This document shows positions 59,518-64,000 of a DNA stretch of 64,000 nt, in pieces. Position 1 is the stretch's first letter; the number at the start of each line of letters is the position of its first letter. The notes beneath the pieces were generated by a model. The model made no database searches. It was not told the origin of the DNA and worked only from the letters and a program-made list of their open reading frames with translations. The stretch spans positions 124,001 to 188,000 of the forward strand of contig JBBREP010000001.1 in assembly GCA_038202885.1 (NCBI GenBank), read 5' to 3'. Source of the DNA: JBBREP01 sp038202885. Its GTDB lineage: Bacteria > Actinomycetota > Acidimicrobiia > IMCC26256 > PALSA-610. The position numbers and the translations under genes were made by a program.

Positions 59518-59726
59518 GGGAGGTATTCGCTCTCACTCGCGGTGGTGGATGAGCCAGCAAGTCTGGCGCTTGGGCCGTCGGGCCTACGCGGAATTGATGG
59601 CAACCGGTCACGCAAATGCATGATTTGGCGATCAAGGCCCGATCGTGACGGACCGAATCGAAAGGACGGGTCGAAATTGGCGTCGTACGGCTCGTCGAGC
59701 CTGGGCGCGGAGCAGGATGGACGAGC

Positions 59727-61805
59727 GTGGACTCGACAAGGCCGACCGAGGCGACCGCCGCAGACCTTGACGCGTTCGCAGGCTTGGACCTCCTTCCCGA
59801 TCCGACGCTGGTCATTGACCAGGACCTGTGCGTGGTGGCCGCGAACCAGGCCTGCGAGCGACTGATCCGAGCCGATGTCGCCGAATGGATCGGACGGGTG
59901 CCGCTCGAGTTGGTGCATCCCGACGACCTTCCCATCGTGTTGTCGTCGTTCACCACGATCTCGGAGAAGGACTACGGCACGCCCATCGAGGTGCGAATCA
60001 AAGACGGTGACGGCACCTGGCGGTTGATGGAACTCGTCGGTGCGACCCACCCGCGCGGCGACGGCCACATCGTTGTCATTTCCATGCGTGACCTCACGCA
60101 GCGTCGACAGTGGGAGCTCGCGGCTGGTAGCCCCGAGCTGTTCCGTACTGTGGTCGAGCACGCGACGGTGCTGCTCGCCTTGATCGATGCCGACGGCAGG
60201 ATCGACTCGGCCTCGGGCACCTGGAACCGCCAGCTTGGTCACGATCTCTCGTACATCGTCGGCAGCAACATCGTGGATTGGGTCGCCGACGGCGGACGAC
60301 ACGTGTTCGCAGTCGACCTGGCCGGCGCGGTGGCCCAACCGCACACGAGCGTGTTCGAGGCCGCGTTGGTCCACACCGACGGACGCGTGATCCCGTATCA
60401 ATTCTCGGTGGCGAACCTGCTCGACGATCCGGTGGTGCAGGGCCTCATCGTGTCGGCGAGCGACATCTCGGCGCGCCGTGCGCTCGAGGTGCGCCTCACG
60501 CACATGGCCACGACGGATGCGCTCACCGGGCTCGCGAACCGGTCGGCGCTCGTTGACGCTCTCGTGCGTCGCCTCGGCGTTCCCACCGCGCTGCCCGAAT
60601 CACTCGTCGTGTACTTCGTCGACCTCGATCGCTTTAAGCCGGTCAACGACCTGCACGGCCACGACACCGGCGACGTCGTGCTCTCGGTACTGGCCGATCG
60701 GCTGCGCTTCGTGGCCCGTGATCACGACGTCATCGCCCGCCTCGGTGGCGACCAGTTCGTGCTCGTGTGCGACGAGGTACCGAACCCGGCCGCAGCCGCG
60801 CGCGTCGCGTCGCGGATCGAGAGCGCGATCGCAGAACCGATCGTGGTGGGCACATCCACCGTGCAGGTGTTCGCGAGCGTGGGGTATGCCGACGGCACCG
60901 CGGCCACGTCGGCCGAAGGATTACTCGCCGAAGCCGATGCCGCGATGTATCGCGTGAAGCAGCGCCGGCGTGGTCGCGAGATGCCGACGACGTTGCGGGT
61001 CGCGCAGCGTCGCGATCTGGCTGACGATCTTGCTCGCGCCGTCGAGACCGACCCGGCCGCGGCGGGCCTGCGGATGTACTACCAACCGGTGGTGGGTTTG
61101 CCCGACGGTCAGGTGGTCGGCGCCGAGGCGCTCGTGCGTTGGCAGCACCGCGACCTCGGCTTATTGGGCCCGCACGACTTCCTTGCGATCGCCGAAGATG
61201 CTGGCCTCGACCTGGCCCTCGGACGGTGGATCCTGCGTACTGCGATCGCCGAAGCATCGACGTGGGCCGCGCGCCTCGAGATCGCGGTCAATCTGTCCGC
61301 CGCGCAGCTCGCCGACGGTTCCATCGTCGACATGGTGTTCGATGCGCTCGACCGCGAAGGACTGACACCGGATCGTCTGTGTGTGGAGGTGACCGAGACC
61401 ACCATGCTCGAGGGGGCCGGTCGCGGCAGCCTGCTTCCGGCGGTCGCGACACTTGAGCGCTTCAAGGCCGCTGGCGTGCGCGCGGCGATCGACGACTTCG
61501 GCACCGGGTACTCGAGCTTGGTGCACGTACGCGAACTGCCAGCCGACGTACTGAAGATTGACCGCAGCTTCGTCTCGGGAATGCACACCGATGCCATCGA
61601 TCACGGGATCGTTGCCGCGGTCGTCGCGCTCGCACATGCTGCTGGCATGACTGTCGTCGCCGAGGGTGTCGAGACCGACGCGCAGCACGACGCGCTCGCA
61701 GCACTCGGCGCCGACCTGGCGCAGGGCTACCGCTATGGCCGTCCGATTCCTGCGAGTGAATTCCGCCGCCTTTGGGGCGGTGTGCCGCTACGCGCCGCCG
61801 GCTGA
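59727..61805 (+). CDS. PAS-PAS-GGDEF-EAL cyclic-di-GMP protein
   Basis: A 692-residue soluble regulator. Two PAS domains occupy about 18-125 and 135-250; a GGDEF domain spans about 262-420 with GGDQF at 340-344; an EAL domain runs from about 430 with AEALVRW (467-469 is EAL) and DFGTGYSSLVHV later. The fourth residue of GGDEF is Gln, which may weaken cyclase activity, while the EAL part looks intact, so phosphodiesterase is the likelier activity. Start is GTG 59727. Its tail overlaps the convergent SDR gene by 18 nt. Confidence 0.92.
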   Translation: MDSTRPTEATAADLDAFAGLDLLPDPTLVIDQDLCVVAANQACERLIRADVAEWIGRVPLELVHPDDLPIVLSSFTTISEKDYGTPIEVRIKDGDGTWRLMELVGATHPRGDGHIVVISMRDLTQRRQWELAAGSPELFRTVVEHATVLLALIDADGRIDSASGTWNRQLGHDLSYIVGSNIVDWVADGGRHVFAVDLAGAVAQPHTSVFEAALVHTDGRVIPYQFSVANLLDDPVVQGLIVSASDISARRALEVRLTHMATTDALTGLANRSALVDALVRRLGVPTALPESLVVYFVDLDRFKPVNDLHGHDTGDVVLSVLADRLRFVARDHDVIARLGGDQFVLVCDEVPNPAAAARVASRIESAIAEPIVVGTSTVQVFASVGYADGTAATSAEGLLAEADAAMYRVKQRRRGREMPTTLRVAQRRDLADDLARAVETDPAAAGLRMYYQPVVGLPDGQVVGAEALVRWQHRDLGLLGPHDFLAIAEDAGLDLALGRWILRTAIAEASTWAARLEIAVNLSAAQLADGSIVDMVFDALDREGLTPDRLCVEVTETTMLEGAGRGSLLPAVATLERFKAAGVRAAIDDFGTGYSSLVHVRELPADVLKIDRSFVSGMHTDAIDHGIVAAVVALAHAAGMTVVAEGVETDAQHDALAALGADLAQGYRYGRPIPASEFRRLWGGVPLRAAG

Positions 61806-62600
61806 AAAGTGGCTGTAGAGCGCAGCGAGCGCGGCGTCGGTGCCCGCTTGGGGGAGCCCGAGCCCGCCGTCGATCACAATGGTTTGCCCAGTGACGTAGC
61901 TCGAGGCGTCGGAGCACAGAAAGCCGATCACTTCGGCGACCTCCGCAGCGGTTCCCATGCGTTGGAGCGGGATCGACGTGCGGATCGGCTCGAACACGTC
62001 GGGGACGTCTTGGAACACCGAGGTCAGCGGCGTGGCGACGAAGCCCGGTGCCACGCAGTTGACGCGGATCGTCGGGCCGTACTCGAGCGCGGTGCTCTTC
62101 GTGAGCGCGATCACGCCGGCCTTGGCCGCCGAATACGCGGCTTCGTTGCGCGTGGGCATCAGGCCGGACAGCGACGCGTTGGTGACGATCACGCCGCGAC
62201 CGGCAGTGAGCATGTGCGGCACCACCGCTCGGATGGCGTTGAACGTGCCGGTGAGGTTCACGTCGACGAGCCGATGCCACAACTTGTCGTCGACTGTGTC
62301 GAGCGGACGCAGGTCACCGACGCCGGCGTTGCTCACGAGGATCGACACATCGCCGAACGCGGCCGCGGCTTCGGCGACCACGTGCGTGACGAGCGAACCG
62401 TCGCGTACGTCGCACGTGCACGCGAGCGCGCCGGGAATCGTCGCGGCGACGTCGTTCGCGCCCTGTTCGTTGCGGTCGACGACCGCGACCATCGCACCAG
62501 CGTTCGCCAAGAGCCGGGCTGTGGCCGCGCCGATTCCTGATGCAGCACCCGTGACGATTGCGCCGCGACCCGAGAACTGTCCGACATCGATACCAGCCAT
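61788..62600 (-). CDS. SDR family oxidoreductase 2
   Basis: A 270-residue classical SDR: GAIVTGAASGIGAATARLLANAG (cofactor), ILVSNAGVGD, catalytic Ser in IVTNASLSGLM, YSAAKAGVI as YxxxK, and the C-terminal GASSYVTGQTIVIDGGL-like block. Substrate unknown. ATG 62600 is preferred; the frame upstream only translates the 12-bp tandem repeat as an Arg/Thr-rich run. Confidence 0.92.
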   Translation of the reverse strand: MAGIDVGQFSGRGAIVTGAASGIGAATARLLANAGAMVAVVDRNEQGANDVAATIPGALACTCDVRDGSLVTHVVAEAAAAFGDVSILVSNAGVGDLRPLDTVDDKLWHRLVDVNLTGTFNAIRAVVPHMLTAGRGVIVTNASLSGLMPTRNEAAYSAAKAGVIALTKSTALEYGPTIRVNCVAPGFVATPLTSVFQDVPDVFEPIRTSIPLQRMGTAAEVAEVIGFLCSDASSYVTGQTIVIDGGLGLPQAGTDAALAALYSHFSAGGA

Positions 62601-62640
62601 CGCCACCGAACCTATCCGCCCGGTCGTGGCCGCATCCCTA

Positions 62641-62698
62641 TTGGTTCGCCTCTTGGTTCGCCTCTGGGTTCGCCTCTGGGTTCGCCTATTGGTTCGGT
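62641..62698. repeat. 12-bp tandem repeat, nearly five copies
   Basis: Units TTGGTTCGCCTC, TTGGTTCGCCTC, TGGGTTCGCCTC, TGGGTTCGCCTA and a partial TTGGTTCGGT fill the space between the SDR start and the AllA-like stop and overlap the last codons of the latter. Confidence 0.9.
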
Positions 62699-63198
62699 CG
62701 CGTCGTGTCCACGTCGAAGGTGACGTCGTGGTCACGCGCGAGCCAGGCGATCCCGTTGTCGTTCGCGTAGCCGCGGCCTTGGATGTTGAAGATGCGGACG
62801 CGGTCTGCGCCGATCGGGTAGGGACCCCAATGCCACGTGCCGCGCGCCAAGTGGACCACCGCGAGGCGGGGCAGGAAGAAGGCGCGCACGGCGTCGAAGT
62901 GCTCGGGCTGCGAGAAGTCGAGCTCGCCCGGTGCGACGACGGCGTAGGCGTCGGCGCTCATCGCCATCAACGTCTGCGTGTGGGTGTCGTGGCGGTTCAG
63001 CAACTCGCACTGCGCGTCACCCTTAGACGAGAACGTCAGCTCGTCATTTGTGTGCCCGATGAAGTTGACATGGCCGTCGTTCCAGAGGAATTCGAGGTCG
63101 GTCGTGTCATGTTCGGTCTGCTCGTCGGACGGCAGCGTGCCGAACGGCGCCCACGATGCGTGCGTGACCTGCTCGAGTCGAAGCCGACGGTGGTCCAT
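62686..63198 (-). CDS. Ureidoglycolate-lyase-like (AllA fold) protein
   Basis: A 170-residue cupin-like protein similar to ureidoglycolate hydrolase/lyase: RLEQVTHASWAPFGTLPS at the start, FFLPRLAVVHLARGTWHWGPYPIG in the middle with the characteristic G-x-W-H. The true substrate may differ, since no other allantoin-pathway gene is nearby. ATG 63198 is clear. It is divergent from a cupin gene with 47 nt between starts. Confidence 0.7.
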   Translation of the reverse strand: MDHRRLRLEQVTHASWAPFGTLPSDEQTEHDTTDLEFLWNDGHVNFIGHTNDELTFSSKGDAQCELLNRHDTHTQTLMAMSADAYAVVAPGELDFSQPEHFDAVRAFFLPRLAVVHLARGTWHWGPYPIGADRVRIFNIQGRGYANDNGIAWLARDHDVTFDVDTTRPNQ

Positions 63199-63245
63199 AC
63201 CGCACCTTTGCTCTACGCTGCGGCGCGGAGTCTAGGGAGGCGACG

Positions 63246-63629
63246 ATGGACGTGCGGTCGATCGAAGACGTCGAACCGGTCGTGGAGCACAACGGGACGG
63301 TGCCCGTGTGGTGGCTCGTGAACCCGCGCGAGATGTTCGATATCACCAAAGGCGGTCATCTCGAGTTAGTGAGCGAATTCGAGGTTGCCGGCGGGGGTCT
63401 CGTCGACCCGCACCACCACCCGACGCACGAGTTCTATTACGTCACGAGTGGTCGCGGCCTCATGACGATCGAAGGCGAAACCCGCGAGATCGCCCAGGGC
63501 GACCTCGTGCACATTCCGCCCGACGCGGTGCACAGCCTCCGCCCGGTCAGCGCCCACGCGCCCATCCATTGCTTTTGCTTCGCGGTCGCCACACCCGACG
63601 CCGAAGCGATCAACTACACCGAGCATTGA
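63246..63629 (+). CDS. Cupin domain protein
   Basis: A 127-residue single cupin. Metal ligands are in GGLVDPHHHPTHEFYYVTSGRG (His, His, Glu) and GDLVHIPPDAVHSLRPVS (last His). Starts with a variable part, WWLVNPREMFDITKGGHLELV. Substrate is unknown. The ATG at 63246 follows GGGAGGCGACG, a strong ribosome-binding site. Confidence 0.88.
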   Translation: MDVRSIEDVEPVVEHNGTVPVWWLVNPREMFDITKGGHLELVSEFEVAGGGLVDPHHHPTHEFYYVTSGRGLMTIEGETREIAQGDLVHIPPDAVHSLRPVSAHAPIHCFCFAVATPDAEAINYTEH

Positions 63630-63637
63630 GCGCGCGC

Positions 63638-64000
63638 GTGGCGCGCGTCCTCGTCACCCGTGCACTTCCGCCCGGCGGGCTCGACCCGCTGCGCGCCGCC
63701 GGCCATGAGCTGATCGGTCCACGGCCCGACGACTCGCGGTATGGCACTGAGGCGCTGCTGTGGTCGGCCGGCGAGGTCGACGCCATCGTCTGCCTGTTGA
63801 CCGACCGCATCGATGAGTCGGTGCTCGCGGCCGGCGCGGCGGCGCGACTTCGCATCGTCGCCAATGTTGCGGTCGGCTACGACAACATCGACTGGCGTGC
63901 GGCGAAGCGACTCGGCGTGCGGGTGGCCAATACGCCTGGTGTGCTCGACGAAACCACCGCCGACACTGCGTTCTTGCTCATCCTGGCCGCGTCGCGCCTT
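63638..64000 (+). CDS. D-2-hydroxyacid dehydrogenase, N-terminal part
   Basis: The open frame from GTG 63638 runs off the window edge after 121 codons. It reads ARVLVTRALPPGGLDPLRAAGHELIG, then LRIVANVAVGYDNIDWRAAKRLGVRVANTPGVLDETTADTAFLLIL, which is the catalytic-domain start of the glyoxylate/hydroxypyruvate reductase (D-isomer-specific 2-hydroxyacid dehydrogenase) family. The NAD-binding domain lies beyond the window. It begins 8 nt after the cupin stop, so the two form an operon. Confidence 0.88.
   Translation, partial: MARVLVTRALPPGGLDPLRAAGHELIGPRPDDSRYGTEALLWSAGEVDAIVCLLTDRIDESVLAAGAAARLRIVANVAVGYDNIDWRAAKRLGVRVANTPGVLDETTADTAFLLILAASRL

Overview
The window is a contiguous, gene-dense, high-GC stretch of an actinobacterial chromosome, most likely from the class Acidimicrobiia. 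The clues are a secreted protein built from 42-residue GYWLAAADGGVFSFGDA-type repeats, the actinobacteria-specific DUF3090/SCO1664/phosphomutase trio, DUF3151 and DUF3499 proteins, a mycothiol-type DsbA protein, many GTG starts, and repeated linkage of small enzymes of lipid and aromatic metabolism. The taxonomic placement is inference; no rRNA gene is present.

Layout. 0-14.7 kb is mostly housekeeping: a fatty-acyl-AMP ligase, the conserved trio, DUF3151, GDP-mannose dehydratase, a nitronate monooxygenase-like protein, purE, then an lgt-ABC ATPase-FtsX permease operon, a DUF427 protein, and a UbiB-like kinase followed by an Fpg/Nei glycosylase. 14.7-26.5 kb holds the repeat/transglycosylase protein, a CrtI-like oxidoreductase, an M20 peptidase, a DsbA-like protein, a VOC-thrB-SDR operon, DUF3499, an ACR3 arsenite carrier, and a Gfo/Idh/MocA and metallo-beta-lactamase pair.

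26.5-37.7 kb is the most distinctive block. pstC-pstA-pstB-pstS runs to the right, and a divergent set runs to the left: a large membrane-tethered binding protein, a sortase-fold protein lacking both the catalytic Cys and His, two paralogous secreted phosphate-binding-like proteins, and a lipoprotein. A two-unit PHO-box-like repeat lies at the divergence point. The genes look like one phosphate-responsive cell-envelope system in which the dead sortase may be structural.

37.7-44.2 kb carries an SRPBCC protein, an alcohol dehydrogenase, a leader-like region with two small ORFs and strong palindromes, an amidohydrolase, a low-GC secreted protein, and a sulfatase-VOC pair. 44.2-53.3 kb has two paralogous Tad-type secreted proteins around an ECF sigma factor gene pair, fumC, pirin, an AlkD-like protein, and a second ECF sigma factor followed by a membrane PKD-domain protein. 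53.4-58.1 kb carries a 978-residue secreted protein and then a frameshifted IS481-family insertion. The IS abuts tRNA-Arg(ACG) and is flanked by a 16-bp duplication of the tRNA 3' end. 58.3-64 kb has an ASCH-like protein, a diiron desaturase-like protein, a PAS-GGDEF-EAL regulator, an SDR, an AllA-like protein, a cupin and a truncated 2-hydroxyacid dehydrogenase.

Two intergenic palindromes (about 6581-6624 and 38181-38225) are copies of one element in opposite orientation, each in a divergent promoter region. Start sites were chosen by eye from family alignments in memory and visible ribosome-binding sites, and several are uncertain, as noted per entry.
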